A stretch of 63,879 bases of DNA from Segetimicrobium sp035279545. Its GTDB lineage: Bacteria > Sysuimicrobiota > Sysuimicrobiia > Sysuimicrobiales > Segetimicrobiaceae. The notes beneath the pieces are model-generated. The model was not told the DNA's origin, ran no database searches, and was given only the letters and a program-made list of their open reading frames with translations. The position numbers and the translations under genes are program-made. Of the stretch, positions 10,053 to 19,585 are shown piece by piece; position 1 is the first letter of the stretch; each line of letters starts with the position of its first letter. The stretch lies in contig DATEHM010000077.1 of the NCBI GenBank assembly GCA_035279545.1, forward strand, positions 1-63,879, in the 5' to 3' direction.

Positions 10053-12012
10053 CTCCGGTACGTTGGAATGGCCGGTACGGATGTCCCGTATCCTGATAGT
10101 ACTTGAACTTGGAAAAGAACTCCACCCAGAAGAGCCGGGCCGGTTGCAGGATGTGCCCGATGATCGTCAGCCCGAAGAATAAGATGTGGGCCACGGCGCC
10201 GACGAAGATGCCCAGGATGATCTTTGAAAACGCGCCGGTGTAGCCTCCGCCGAGCGTGTTGGCGACGACCGCGAGGGCCAGGGAGGCCATGCCCACGGCA
10301 AAGATTCGGGCGTACGAGATGATGGCGCCGAAGGTGGAGATCGACTCCATCACCCACATCAGACTCCCCAGGGTGAACGAGAGAATCAGGGAGAGCAAGA
10401 ACACCACCGCCGCCCCCAGCATCACCGGGCTGAAAAAGCTGGGCGGCAACACGTGCACCTGTGTGGCGAGCCACAGAAACACCGTGGTGCCCCCGCTGAA
10501 CAGCGCCACGGCCTCGAGCAACTCCTTGCGTTCCCCGTGCCGCAGAGCCTTCGCCATCTGCATGAACAGCCCGAGGTAGACCTGGGCGAGGCCAAACCCG
10601 ATCGAGATGTACAGGTAAATGGTGATCAGCGCCAACCGGTCGAACCACGGATGGAACCCGGGGATGAAGCGGGCCGGGAGATCTCCAAAGACCTCGCCAA
10701 AGATGACCCCGAAGAGGAAGGTCCAGGCCGTCATCCAGCCGAGCACGGTGACCACCGACCACAACACCGTGGGGGGGAGGGTGAACCCGAAATCGATCCC
10801 CGCGATCGCCGCCCGCCAGGGGCGACCGGCGAGCGCTTTCGCCCGCAGCCAGAGCGTGATCCCCAGGAGGAACAACCCGTAGCCGAGATCGCCGATGATA
10901 ATGCCGACCCACAGCGGCATCCCGATGGCGAAGAGGAGGGTGGGGTCGAACGTGCCGTACTTCGGTGGATCAAATATGGCCAGGAACATCTCGAAGGGCC
11001 GGAGCCACTTCGGATTATCGAGCAGCACCGGGACGCCCTCGGCGTGGTGAACCGGCGCCGGTTCATCAAACACCATCACGCCCCGCCCGAACTGCCGGCG
11101 AAGGGCCTCCCGCACCCCGGCGACCTGCCGGGTGGGCGCCCATCCGTAGAGAATGAAGGCGTAGCGGGACTGGGACAGCTGCCCCATCAATTCGAAGCGG
11201 TGTCCCGCGTCACGGACGACGGTCGCGATCGCGCCGATCTCGGCCCGATGGCGCTGGCTCAACTGCATCAACCGCCGGCGGAGCCCCTCAATCTCCCCCG
11301 GCAGCGCCTCGGCGCGAGACCGAAGGTGGGGCACGGCCTGGCCGAGTGGCAGCCCCCGGACGCTGGCCGGCAGGCGCAGTTCGGTGACGCCAGCTCGCGT
11401 GACGACGCCGCGCACCGCCTCCTCGTCCTGGCGAGCGAACGCGACGACCCCACCGATCCGCTGGTCATCCACCGGGCGGCTGGCCAGCTCCACCCGCCCA
11501 CCGGCGGCCTTCCGCAGCTCCGCGCGCATGCCATCCACGACATCGGGGGTCTTGGCGTCCACGACAAACCCGATCGCCTCAACCCGCTTGCTCGCTTCCA
11601 GGAGCGCCAGCAGCGGAGCCAGAAGCTCCAACGCCCGCCCGTACGCGCGCAGGAGTTCTTGCTCCTCTTCGACATTCAGCAGGCGTCGGGTCAGGTCTTG
11701 CGCCTCGGCCTCGACCGGCGCGAGGCGGGCCCGAAGCGCTTCGGGAGACTGACTCGCGTACGACGCGGTGTCCAACGGGGGGGTCTCAATGACGGGAAGG
11801 AGCGCCAGGATGCCCTCGGCCTGCGCCCGCACGGCGTCCAACGCCGCGCGTTCCACCTGATCCTCTTGGGCCAGCCCCCGCGGCCCGATGGCGGGATCCA
11901 CCGGCCGGATATGATCGATGTGCAGGGCGCCGAGCCGCTGGACGGCCTCGATGACCGGGCGCTGCAGCCGGCGAGGGCCGAGCACGGTCATCCGGCTCAT
12001 CGAAACGATCAC
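10045..12012 (-). CDS. atpI: V/A-type ATP synthase subunit I (a-subunit, membrane stator)
   Basis: Stator subunit providing the ion half-channels. 655 residues. The N-terminal ~330 residues are cytoplasmic with two coiled-coil arms (SRMTVLGPRRLQRPVIEAVQRLGALHI at the start). The C-terminal half has about 7-8 membrane helices, starting near PLWVGIIIGDLGYGLFLLG. The helix with ISYARIFAVGMASLALAVVAN contains the essential arginine. The GTG start overlaps the atpH stop by 4 bases (GTGA). Confidence 0.95.
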   Translation of the reverse strand: MIVSMSRMTVLGPRRLQRPVIEAVQRLGALHIDHIRPVDPAIGPRGLAQEDQVERAALDAVRAQAEGILALLPVIETPPLDTASYASQSPEALRARLAPVEAEAQDLTRRLLNVEEEQELLRAYGRALELLAPLLALLEASKRVEAIGFVVDAKTPDVVDGMRAELRKAAGGRVELASRPVDDQRIGGVVAFARQDEEAVRGVVTRAGVTELRLPASVRGLPLGQAVPHLRSRAEALPGEIEGLRRRLMQLSQRHRAEIGAIATVVRDAGHRFELMGQLSQSRYAFILYGWAPTRQVAGVREALRRQFGRGVMVFDEPAPVHHAEGVPVLLDNPKWLRPFEMFLAIFDPPKYGTFDPTLLFAIGMPLWVGIIIGDLGYGLFLLGITLWLRAKALAGRPWRAAIAGIDFGFTLPPTVLWSVVTVLGWMTAWTFLFGVIFGEVFGDLPARFIPGFHPWFDRLALITIYLYISIGFGLAQVYLGLFMQMAKALRHGERKELLEAVALFSGGTTVFLWLATQVHVLPPSFFSPVMLGAAVVFLLSLILSFTLGSLMWVMESISTFGAIISYARIFAVGMASLALAVVANTLGGGYTGAFSKIILGIFVGAVAHILFFGLTIIGHILQPARLFWVEFFSKFKYYQDTGHPYRPFQRTGGG

Positions 12013-12359
12013 TGGAGCTCCCCGAGAACCTCGCGGACGATGAGGGCGACCGCCTCGCGCATTCGTGCGGCGGCCCGGTTCCGGATCGCTTCGGCATCCG
12101 CTCGGGCCCGACCCAGGAGCTCCTCGGCGACGGCCTGCGCCTCGGCGGCGGAAGCAGCCGACGATGCGGCGGCCTCCTGCTGGGCCTGGCTCCGGGCACG
12201 GGCGCGGATGGCGTCAGCTTCCCGCTGCGCCTCTTCCACGAGCCGCGCCGCTTCTTCCTGCGCGCGGACCAGTTCCCCCTGTAACTGCTCTTCCTTTTGT
12301 GCGATCTCTCGGATGATCGCGTCGGCCGATGCGGATTTCGAGGCTTCGCGCTGAGCCAT
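12009..12359 (-). CDS. atpH: V/A-type ATP synthase peripheral-stalk subunit H (G)
   Basis: Partner of subunit E in the peripheral stalk. About 116 residues, almost entirely an Ala/Glu/Arg-rich coiled coil (EEAARLVEEAQREADAIRARA). The call rests on this composition, the length, and its place as first gene of the ATPase operon, which is where Thermus has its G subunit. I prefer the ATG at 12359, preceded by GGGAG at 5 bases, over a TTG six codons upstream. It overlaps atpI by 4 bases. Confidence 0.87.
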   Translation of the reverse strand: MAQREASKSASADAIIREIAQKEEQLQGELVRAQEEAARLVEEAQREADAIRARARSQAQQEAAASSAASAAEAQAVAEELLGRARADAEAIRNRAAARMREAVALIVREVLGELQ

Positions 12360-12456
12360 GAACGCTCCCGAGGGCAAAAAATATCAGCCGCACTCCGAAC
12401 CCCTACCCGCCGGCCCACAGCGCAGCCCGCGGATGATCGGACCGCAAGCCCGCATC

Positions 12457-12486
12457 ATGCTAACAAACGACGTAAACCAATGTCAA
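12457..12486 (-). promoter_or_regulatory. Candidate sigma70-type promoter of the V/A-ATPase operon
   Basis: On the minus strand a perfect -35 TTGACA (12486-12481) is followed after 18 bases by TAGCAT (12462-12457), a 4/6 match to the -10 consensus. The predicted transcription start near 12450 gives a leader of about 90 nt before atpH. It lies in the only non-coding gap between nuoN and the ATPase genes, in locally AT-richer DNA. Confidence 0.6.
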
Positions 12487-12528
12487 GGTATACAAGGCTT
12501 TGCGGGCTCGAACACGCGATCCCGTCGA

Positions 12529-13977
12529 TCAAAACTTGCCGAGCGTCGCGGCCACGCTGACCAAGTCGATAAATCGCTGGGGGAAGACACCGATGAGCAG
12601 GGTCCCGAGTACGGTGACCCCCAGCAGCGTCCGAGCCACCGCCGTCTCCGGGACGCGCGTCGCATCGTCGGGCGCGGGGGCCAGCCACATCGCCCGGATG
12701 ACGCCCACATAGTAGAAGAGCGAGACCACGCTGTTCAGGATGGCCACGATCGCCAGCCAGAGAAAGCCGCTGTTGATCGCCGCGGCGAAGAGGAGGAGCT
12801 TCCCAAAGAACAACGCGGTGGGCGGGATGCCGATCAGCGACAGCATGAAGATCCCCATCGCCACCGCCGAGAACGGCGCGCGCTTGGACAGTCCGGCGTA
12901 ATCGGCGATGGCGCTGGAGCCCAGCGCGCGCTCCACGATGACCGCCACGCCGAAGGCCCCGATGTTCGTGAAGGTGTAGGCGAAGAGATAAAAGAGCAGC
13001 GCCCCCTGTCCGGATCCCACCGCCGTCTGGCTGGAGGAGAGCGCCACCACGCCCATCAACATGTAGCCGGCGTGCGCGATCGAGCTGTAGGCCAGCATGC
13101 GCTTGATGTTCGGCTGAGAGAGCGCCGCCAGGTTGCCGAGCGTCATCGTGATCGCGGCCAGGCCGGCAACGATCGTCACCCACGCCTGCGGGGGAAGGGC
13201 GACGTAGAACACCCGGAGCAGGGCCGCGAACGCCGCGGCCTTGCTCCCCACCGAGAGGAATGCCGTGATCGGCGTCGGCGCCCCCTCGTAGACGTCCGGG
13301 GTCCACTGGTGGAAAGGGACAAGCGAGATCTTGAACCCGAGCCCGGCGAGGATGAGCATCGCCGCAAGCGTCAGGAACCCCGGGCTGAGGAAGGCAGTCC
13401 GCTGCATCAGGTGGTAGAGGTTGGTCGTGCCGGCGGCGCCGTACAGGTACGTGAACCCGTAGAGCATCACCGCGGACGCCGCCGCCCCGTAGAAGAAGTA
13501 CTTGACGCCGGCCTCGTTGCTCCGCCGGTCGCTCTTCAGCGAACCGGCGAGGACGTACGAGGTGAGCGAGACGAACTCGATCGCCAGGAAGAGGAGGATC
13601 AGGTCAGCGGCCGCGGTCATCAGCGCCAGCCCGAGCACCATGAACACGACCAGGCTGTACACTTCTCCCTCGTAGGGCATCCGGCGACCCCGGAAGAACT
13701 CCATGGCCGCGAGCAGCACCAAGATCCCGCTCAAGATCGCGATGATCTTGAAGAAGGCGGCGAAGGGGTCAACGGCGTAGGTCTCGGCGAAGACGAGCCG
13801 GGGCGGCGCGGACAGCAGGCCGACGGACGGCAGCAGGGCGACCAGCAGGCCGACCACGCCGGCCCAGCCGACGCCCCGTTTCTGGCCCGGGCCCGTCAGC
13901 AGATCTATCGACAAGAGGACGAGGCCGAGCACGCCCAGGAGCAGCTCCGGGGTGATCGCGCTGAGGTCAGCGGTCAT
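12529..13977 (-). CDS. nuoN: NADH-quinone oxidoreductase subunit N
   Basis: Antiporter-like membrane subunit of complex I. About 482 residues with about 14 hydrophobic helices. FQFHQWTPDVYEGAPTPITAFLSVGSKAAAF-type text (here starting VPFHQWTPDVYEGAPTP) is the proton-channel signature, and VSLTSYVLAG contains the TM5-region glutamate. The ATG at 13977 overlaps the nuoM stop (ATGA); a longer in-frame extension lies inside nuoM and is rejected. It is the last gene of the cluster. Confidence 0.96.
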   Translation of the reverse strand: MTADLSAITPELLLGVLGLVLLSIDLLTGPGQKRGVGWAGVVGLLVALLPSVGLLSAPPRLVFAETYAVDPFAAFFKIIAILSGILVLLAAMEFFRGRRMPYEGEVYSLVVFMVLGLALMTAAADLILLFLAIEFVSLTSYVLAGSLKSDRRSNEAGVKYFFYGAAASAVMLYGFTYLYGAAGTTNLYHLMQRTAFLSPGFLTLAAMLILAGLGFKISLVPFHQWTPDVYEGAPTPITAFLSVGSKAAAFAALLRVFYVALPPQAWVTIVAGLAAITMTLGNLAALSQPNIKRMLAYSSIAHAGYMLMGVVALSSSQTAVGSGQGALLFYLFAYTFTNIGAFGVAVIVERALGSSAIADYAGLSKRAPFSAVAMGIFMLSLIGIPPTALFFGKLLLFAAAINSGFLWLAIVAILNSVVSLFYYVGVIRAMWLAPAPDDATRVPETAVARTLLGVTVLGTLLIGVFPQRFIDLVSVAATLGKF

Positions 13978-15479
13978 CGGCCCATCCCGAGGATCGCGAT
14001 CGTCGCGAGGTTGACGGCGTCGACGAGGGGCCGCGGATAGATGCCGATGACCACCATCAGCGCCGCCAGCGGGACCAGCGCCCAGCCCTCCCGGCCGTCC
14101 AGATCCGGCAGCGCCGCCCACCGCGAGTTCAAGGGGCCGAAGAAGATCCGGTGGATCGTCCAGAGGAAAAAAGCCACCGTGATCACGACCCCGACGAGCG
14201 CGATGACGGTCAGCGTCGGGTAGATCTGGAAGGCCCCCAGAAAGATCAGGAACTCGGCGACAAACCCCATCAGCCCGGGGAGGCCCAGCGAGCCGAGCAT
14301 CACCAAGACCGTCACGCCCGTGTACACCGGCAGCCGCAGCCCCAGTCCACCGAAATCTCCGACCCCGCGGGTATGCGCCCGGTAGTCATAGATCACCCCC
14401 ACGAGAAAGAACAACGCCCCGGTGATGACGCCGTGCGCCAGCATCTGCATCGTCGCGCCGTTGAGCGCCGTCGCCGCCGCCGCCAGGTTCTGGCGGCCGG
14501 CGGCGGAGGCCGCCGCGGCGATCCCGAGCATCACATAACCCATATGGTTGACGCTCGAGTAGGCGACCAACTTCTTGAGATCGGTCTGGGCCATCGCGAC
14601 CATCGCGCCGTAGACCACGCCGATCACGGCGAGGACGGCGACGATCGACGCCTCCCGGGCAAACGCCTGAGGCAGGAGCGGCAGGGCGATGCGGACGAAC
14701 CCGTAGGTCCCCAGTTTCAGCAGGACGCCGGCGAGGAGCACGCTCCCAGCGGTGGGCGCCTCGACGTGCGCGTCCGGAAGCCAGGTGTGGAACGGAAACA
14801 TCGGCACCTTGATCGCGAAGCTGAAGAAGAACCCCCAAAAGGCCAGGACCGCCAGCGGCAGGTCCCGGCTCAGCGGCTGCTGCTGGATCAACGCGAGGAT
14901 GTCGAAGGTCCGCGGGTTCGCGTGAAAGTACAGAATCAGGATCGCCAGCAGCATCGCCAGCGACCCCGCCAGCGTGTACAAAAAGAATTTGATCGCCGCG
15001 TAGGTCCGCCGCGGGCCGCCCCAGATGCCGATGATGAAGTACATCGGCACGAGGCTCACCTCCCAGAAGACGTAAAAGAGGAAGAAATCGAGTGCGAGGA
15101 ACACCCCGACCATGCCGGTCTCGAGCAGCAGGAAGAGGATCATGTACTCCTTGGGGCGCAGGTCCACGCGCCAGGAGTAGATCACGCACAGCAGGGTCAG
15201 CAGCGTCGTCAGGATGACGAGCGGCAAGCTCAGGCCGTCCACGCCGAGGTGGTAGGTGATGCCGACCGAGGGAATCCACGTCCGGACCTCGACGAACTGC
15301 ATCGCCCCGGCGCGGGCGCGGTCGAAGGCGAGCCCGGCGCCCACCGACACCCCGCACGTCAGCAGCGCCGTCGCCAGCGCCACCACTCGGATCGCGCGGG
15401 TGTTGTCCCGGGGCACGCACATCAGCACGATCGCCCCCAGGACCGGCAGCCAAAGGATCACACTGAGCACGGAACTCAT
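13974..15479 (-). CDS. nuoM: NADH-quinone oxidoreductase subunit M
   Basis: Antiporter-like proton-pumping subunit. About 501 residues. The key motifs are LFYVFWEVSLVPMYFIIG (conserved TM5 glutamate) and MFPFHTWLPDAHVEAPTAGSV, with a TM7-region lysine just before. About 14 membrane helices are visible. The start ATG overlaps the nuoL stop by 4 bases. It is part of the contiguous L-M-N block. Confidence 0.97.
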   Translation of the reverse strand: MSSVLSVILWLPVLGAIVLMCVPRDNTRAIRVVALATALLTCGVSVGAGLAFDRARAGAMQFVEVRTWIPSVGITYHLGVDGLSLPLVILTTLLTLLCVIYSWRVDLRPKEYMILFLLLETGMVGVFLALDFFLFYVFWEVSLVPMYFIIGIWGGPRRTYAAIKFFLYTLAGSLAMLLAILILYFHANPRTFDILALIQQQPLSRDLPLAVLAFWGFFFSFAIKVPMFPFHTWLPDAHVEAPTAGSVLLAGVLLKLGTYGFVRIALPLLPQAFAREASIVAVLAVIGVVYGAMVAMAQTDLKKLVAYSSVNHMGYVMLGIAAAASAAGRQNLAAAATALNGATMQMLAHGVITGALFFLVGVIYDYRAHTRGVGDFGGLGLRLPVYTGVTVLVMLGSLGLPGLMGFVAEFLIFLGAFQIYPTLTVIALVGVVITVAFFLWTIHRIFFGPLNSRWAALPDLDGREGWALVPLAALMVVIGIYPRPLVDAVNLATIAILGMGR

Positions 15480-17353
15480 CGGACCAACCTGACGAGCACG
15501 ATGACCACCACGCCGAGGAAAATCAGCAGGAGATAGTTTTCCTCGCGGCCGGTCTGCAGGAACCGCAGGAACCAACCGGACCGTCCGGCGAGCCAGCCCA
15601 CGGCGTTGACCAGGCCATCGACGACGTACCGGTCGAAGGCGCCGGCAAGCCAGATCACCCCCCAGCCGACACGGAGGAACACCCACCCGTAGAAATCATC
15701 GACGAAATACTTGCGCACGAGCAGCGTGTACAGCGGAGCGAACCACCGCCGCAGCGCGGCGGACGGGACGATCCGCCAGCGGTAGATCGCGCCCGCCGCC
15801 AGCCATCCGGCCACCGCCACCAGCACCGAGAAGAAGAGCAGCCCCGTGTTCGACGCCGGCTCCTCCACCCCGGGGAACCGCACGAACCGTCCGAAGGGAT
15901 GCTCCAAGAAGCCCAGAAAGATCGAACAGACGGCGAGGATCACCAGCGGCACGGTCATCACCTGCGGGCTCTCGTGGGGAAGCCCGCCCGCAGGCGTGGT
16001 CCCCCCATGGGCGTCGTGGTCCCCCGCGGCGGCCGCCCCGCCGCGGTAACTGCCGGCAAACGTGTACCACATCAGCCGCCCCATGTACAGCGCCGTGACA
16101 AACGCCCCGATCGTCCCGATCAGCCACAGCGCCTTGCTCTGCGTGTAGGCGGCGAGCAGGATCGCGTCCTTGCTGAAGAACCCCGAAAACGGGGGAATCC
16201 CGGTCAGCGCCAGCGTGGCGACGAGGAAGGTCCAGAAGGTTACGGGCATCGCCTTCGCCAACCCGCCCATCTCCTTCATATTATTCGTGGCGACGGCGTG
16301 AATGACGCTCCCGGCGCCCAAGAAGAGGAGGGCTTTGAAGAACGCGTGGGTGATCAGGTGAAACATCCCCGCCGAATACCCCAGCACCCCGAGCCCCATC
16401 ATCATGTAGCCCAACTGGCTGACCGTCGAGTAGGCGAGCACGCGCTTGATATCGTCCTCGACGACGCCCATCGTCGCCGCAAACAGCGCGGTGATGCCGC
16501 CGATCCACGCCACCACCCAGAGCGCATTGTGCGCGGGTGAGAGGATGAACAGCGGGAAGGTCCGCGCCACCAGGTACACGCCGGCCGCCACCATCGTCGC
16601 CGCGTGGATCAACGCGCTGACGGGGGTCGGCCCCTCCATCGCGTCCGGGAGCCAGACGTGGAGAGGCACCTGCGCGGACTTGCCCACCGCCCCGCCGAAG
16701 ACCAGGACCGCGGCGAGGGTCAGGAGCGGGCCGCCGATCTGGCCGGCCGCGATACCCTTGAACACCTCGGCAAAGTTCAGGGTCTGCGTGTGCAGGAACA
16801 GGATCAGGATGCCGATCATCATCGAGAAATCGCCGACCCGCGTCGTGATAAACGCCTTCAACGCCGCCCGCGCCGCGGTGGGGCGCTCGAACCAGAAGCC
16901 GATCAAGAGGTAGGAGCACAACCCCACGAGCTCCCACCCGGCGTAGATGAAGAGAAAGTTGTCGGCGAGAACCAAAAAAAGCATCGAGAACTGAAAGAGC
17001 GACAGGTAGGCGAAGAACCGCGAAAACCGTGGGTCCCCGTGCATGTAGCCGACCGAGTAGATGGTGATCAGCGAGGCAACGACCCCCACCATCGCCAGCA
17101 TCACGGCACTGAGGGGATCGACGACGAACCCCACGGTCAGCGGGTGGGTGCCGAGGGTGACCCACCGGTAGGTGAGGTCGGCCCGCGCCCCGGTCGCCAC
17201 TTCCCCCAAGAGCAGCAGGCCGCCCAGGCCCGCCAAGACGATCCCGGCGATGCTCACGGACGCCCCGCGGCCGGGCAACCGGTCGCCGCGCCAGATGATC
17301 AGCGCGAACGCCACGAGCGGCATCAGGGGAATGAGCCAGGCGTGTTGGGTCAT
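15476..17353 (-). CDS. nuoL: NADH-quinone oxidoreductase subunit L
   Basis: Distal proton-pumping subunit. 625 residues, the family norm, with about 16 helices. IYAGWELVGLCSYLLIGFW carries the TM5 glutamate, VPLHVWLPDAMEGPTPVSALIHAATMV is the channel signature, and a C-terminal lateral-helix region follows. A His/Gly-rich linker (~residues 435-465) separates the core from the last helices. It starts 10 bp after nuoK. Confidence 0.97.
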   Translation of the reverse strand: MTQHAWLIPLMPLVAFALIIWRGDRLPGRGASVSIAGIVLAGLGGLLLLGEVATGARADLTYRWVTLGTHPLTVGFVVDPLSAVMLAMVGVVASLITIYSVGYMHGDPRFSRFFAYLSLFQFSMLFLVLADNFLFIYAGWELVGLCSYLLIGFWFERPTAARAALKAFITTRVGDFSMMIGILILFLHTQTLNFAEVFKGIAAGQIGGPLLTLAAVLVFGGAVGKSAQVPLHVWLPDAMEGPTPVSALIHAATMVAAGVYLVARTFPLFILSPAHNALWVVAWIGGITALFAATMGVVEDDIKRVLAYSTVSQLGYMMMGLGVLGYSAGMFHLITHAFFKALLFLGAGSVIHAVATNNMKEMGGLAKAMPVTFWTFLVATLALTGIPPFSGFFSKDAILLAAYTQSKALWLIGTIGAFVTALYMGRLMWYTFAGSYRGGAAAAGDHDAHGGTTPAGGLPHESPQVMTVPLVILAVCSIFLGFLEHPFGRFVRFPGVEEPASNTGLLFFSVLVAVAGWLAAGAIYRWRIVPSAALRRWFAPLYTLLVRKYFVDDFYGWVFLRVGWGVIWLAGAFDRYVVDGLVNAVGWLAGRSGWFLRFLQTGREENYLLLIFLGVVVIVLVRLVR

Positions 17354-17363
17354 GGACGGGGGC

Positions 17364-17672
17364 TCACCATTTCATCAGGTTGATCTCATCGACGTAGATC
17401 GTCTCCAGGCGCCGGTAGGCCGCGAGGATCAGCGACAGCCCCACCGCCGCCTCGCAGGCGGCGAGCGTAATGACGATCAGCGCAAAGATTTGCCCTTGCA
17501 TCGCGCCGGGCGCGCCGTACTTATTGAACGCGACCAGGTTGATGTTCGCCGCGTTGAGCATCAGTTCGATCCCCATGAGGATGGCGACGCCGTTGCGGCG
17601 GGTCACGACCGCATACAGGCCAAGGCAGAACACCAGCGCGCTCAGAACGAGGTAATGGACCAGGGTGACCAT
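17364..17672 (-). CDS. nuoK: NADH-quinone oxidoreductase subunit K
   Basis: Three-helix membrane subunit next to J. 102 residues, the family length. It contains GIELMLNAANINLVAF (TM2 glutamate) and ALIVITLAACEAAVGLSLILA (TM3 glutamate), the two carboxylates essential for proton pumping in relatives. Two bases separate it from nuoJ. Confidence 0.97.
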   Translation of the reverse strand: MVTLVHYLVLSALVFCLGLYAVVTRRNGVAILMGIELMLNAANINLVAFNKYGAPGAMQGQIFALIVITLAACEAAVGLSLILAAYRRLETIYVDEINLMKW

Positions 17673-17674
17673 CG

Positions 17675-18169
17675 CTACTCCTCTTTCCGGGCGATGATGA
17701 TCGCCCCGACCAGCGACACGAGGAGGACGATCGACGTGCCCTCAAACACCAGGAGGTTGGGCCCGAGGAAGCTCTGTCCGATCGCCCCGGGGGTGTAGGC
17801 GGGCAACCCCCCCGCCGCCCGACTCCAGGCGGTGTGGATCACCCCGGTGATCAACAGGACCGCCATCAGCACGGCCACCACGACCCCGATCGGCCCCTGC
17901 TCGTTCCGCTGCCGGAGCCGCAGGCCGGTCCCGCCTTCGGTCAGCATGATGACGAACAGGATGAGGACGGTGATCGCGCCGGCGTAGATCAGGACCTGTA
18001 CGCCAGCGAGGAACTCGGCATTGAGGAGGATGTAGATGCCGGTCACACCGAGGAACGCCGGGACCAGGGCGACCGCGCTGTGCACGATGTTGGGAGTCGT
18101 GACCACGACCACGCCGGAGAGCAGGAGGACCGCGGCCAGCGCGTAGAACGCGATCGCCTCTCCGGTCAT
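17675..18169 (-). CDS. nuoJ: NADH-quinone oxidoreductase subunit J
   Basis: Five-helix membrane subunit at the root of the membrane arm. About 164 residues from the ATG at 18169, which overlaps the nuoH stop by 4 bases. The TM3 segment around EFLAGVQVLIYAGAITVLILFVIML is the conserved core. The usual nuoI gene between H and J is absent: H and J are translationally coupled, which leaves no room for a remnant. Confidence 0.95.
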   Translation of the reverse strand: MTGEAIAFYALAAVLLLSGVVVVTTPNIVHSAVALVPAFLGVTGIYILLNAEFLAGVQVLIYAGAITVLILFVIMLTEGGTGLRLRQRNEQGPIGVVVAVLMAVLLITGVIHTAWSRAAGGLPAYTPGAIGQSFLGPNLLVFEGTSIVLLVSLVGAIIIARKEE

Positions 18170-19146
18170 CGGTGGACCACCATCACGAAGAAGGCCGTCA
18201 CCACAAGATTCAGCAGCGCCACCGGGATGAGGATCTTCCAGGAGAAATTGAGGAGCTGGTCGATCCGGAACCGCGGGTACGTCCATCGGACCCACATGAA
18301 GATGAAGATCAGCGCGTAGAGTTTGATGATAAACCACAGGACCGGCGGAAGCAGCGGGCCCCGCCATCCTCCCAGGAACAGCGTCACCGCCATCGCGGCC
18401 ATCGCGAACATCTCACCGTACTCTCCGAGTTGGAATAAAGCGAACCGCATGCCGGTGTACTCGGAAAAGTACCCGGCGACCAGCTCGCTCTCCGCCTCGA
18501 CGAGATCGAACGGCACCCGGTTCACCTCGGCCGTGGCCGCGACCAGGAAGATCAGGAAGGTCACCGGTTGCTCGACCACGTACCACAAATGCGCCTGCGC
18601 CTCGACGATCTTGACCGTGGAGAGCGATCCCGCCAGCATGGCGACGGTGATCAGGGCCAGCCCCATCGGGATCTCATAGCTCACCATCTGTGACGCCGAC
18701 CGGAGCCCGCCGAGCAGCGCGTACTTGTTATTGGAGCCCCACCCCGCCATCAGGATCCCCACCACCACCAGCGACGATGTGGCGGCAAAGTACAGGACGC
18801 CGATATTGAGATCGCGGAAGATCAGCGGCCCCCAGCGGGTGACCCCGAAGGGGATCACCACGTAGTCGAGGAGCGCCGCCAGCGGCACCACGAGGACCGC
18901 GCTGGCGAAGATCTTGGCGTCCGCATGCCGCGGGACGATGTTCTCCTTCTGCAGCAGCTTGATCGTGTCCGCGATCGTCTGCAGCAGGCCCTGGGGACCG
19001 ACATGTTTGGGGCCGAGCCGGCTCTGGATCCACCCGCTGATCTTGCGCTCCAGCAGCACGCCAAACATCGCGGCGATGACCGCGACCCCCGAAAAAATAA
19101 TGATCGTGCCCACGATGGCCCGCAACAATTCAACGTACCAAGGCAC
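18166..19146 (-). CDS. nuoH: NADH-quinone oxidoreductase subunit H
   Basis: Quinone-site heel subunit linking membrane and peripheral arms. About 326 residues. ERKISGWIQSRLGPKHVGPQGLLQTIADTIKLL-type text (starts ERKISGWIQSRLGP) is diagnostic, and NRVPFDLVEAESELVAGYFSEY is the acidic loop facing the quinone. I use the GTG at 19146 because GGAGG lies 8 bases upstream; a longer in-frame start would overlap nuoA with unconserved residues. It directly follows nuoA, with no nuoB, C or D between. Confidence 0.95.
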   Translation of the reverse strand: MPWYVELLRAIVGTIIIFSGVAVIAAMFGVLLERKISGWIQSRLGPKHVGPQGLLQTIADTIKLLQKENIVPRHADAKIFASAVLVVPLAALLDYVVIPFGVTRWGPLIFRDLNIGVLYFAATSSLVVVGILMAGWGSNNKYALLGGLRSASQMVSYEIPMGLALITVAMLAGSLSTVKIVEAQAHLWYVVEQPVTFLIFLVAATAEVNRVPFDLVEAESELVAGYFSEYTGMRFALFQLGEYGEMFAMAAMAVTLFLGGWRGPLLPPVLWFIIKLYALIFIFMWVRWTYPRFRIDQLLNFSWKILIPVALLNLVVTAFFVMVVHR

Positions 19147-19228
19147 CAGATCCGCCTCCGCTAGGACCGCATCGCCTGGCGCATCGTTGCCCAGAACCGT
19201 CCCCGGCCGACGCCCGCGCCCTCCATCG

Positions 19229-19585
19229 CTAGGCCCACTCGAGCGCACCCTTGCGCCATGCGTAAACCAGGCCCAGGGTAAGAATCACGAGGAAGACCAG
19301 GATATCATAGAAGGCGAGGGGGCCCGCTCCGCGCGAGACGACCGCCCACGGGTAGAGGTAGATCACCTCAACGTCAAACACCACGAAGACGAGCGAAAAG
19401 AGGTAGTATCGGACGTTAAACTGGGACCAGGCCTCGCCGATGGTCGGCATGCCGGACTCGTAGGTCTCCAACTTCTGCGGATAGCTGCTGCGCGGGCTGA
19501 TCAGCCAAATGATCAGAAGGGGAAGCGCCACCATCGCTGTGCCAACGATGGCGAACACGGCCACGTACCCCCAGTCGAGCAGCAT
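19229..19585 (-). CDS. nuoA: NADH-quinone oxidoreductase subunit A
   Basis: Three-helix subunit near the quinone chamber. 118 residues. KLETYESGMPTIGEAWSQF and VRYYLFSLVFVVFDVEVIYLYPWA are the family signatures, including the TM2 acidic residues. It is the first gene of the cluster. In most bacteria nuoB follows; here an 82-bp gap leads straight to nuoH. Confidence 0.97.
   Translation of the reverse strand: MLLDWGYVAVFAIVGTAMVALPLLIIWLISPRSSYPQKLETYESGMPTIGEAWSQFNVRYYLFSLVFVVFDVEVIYLYPWAVVSRGAGPLAFYDILVFLVILTLGLVYAWRKGALEWA

Noticed and set aside
18166..18175. A hidden nuoI remnant between nuoH and nuoJ
   Set aside because: The two genes overlap by four bases, so no room exists for a gene or pseudogene.
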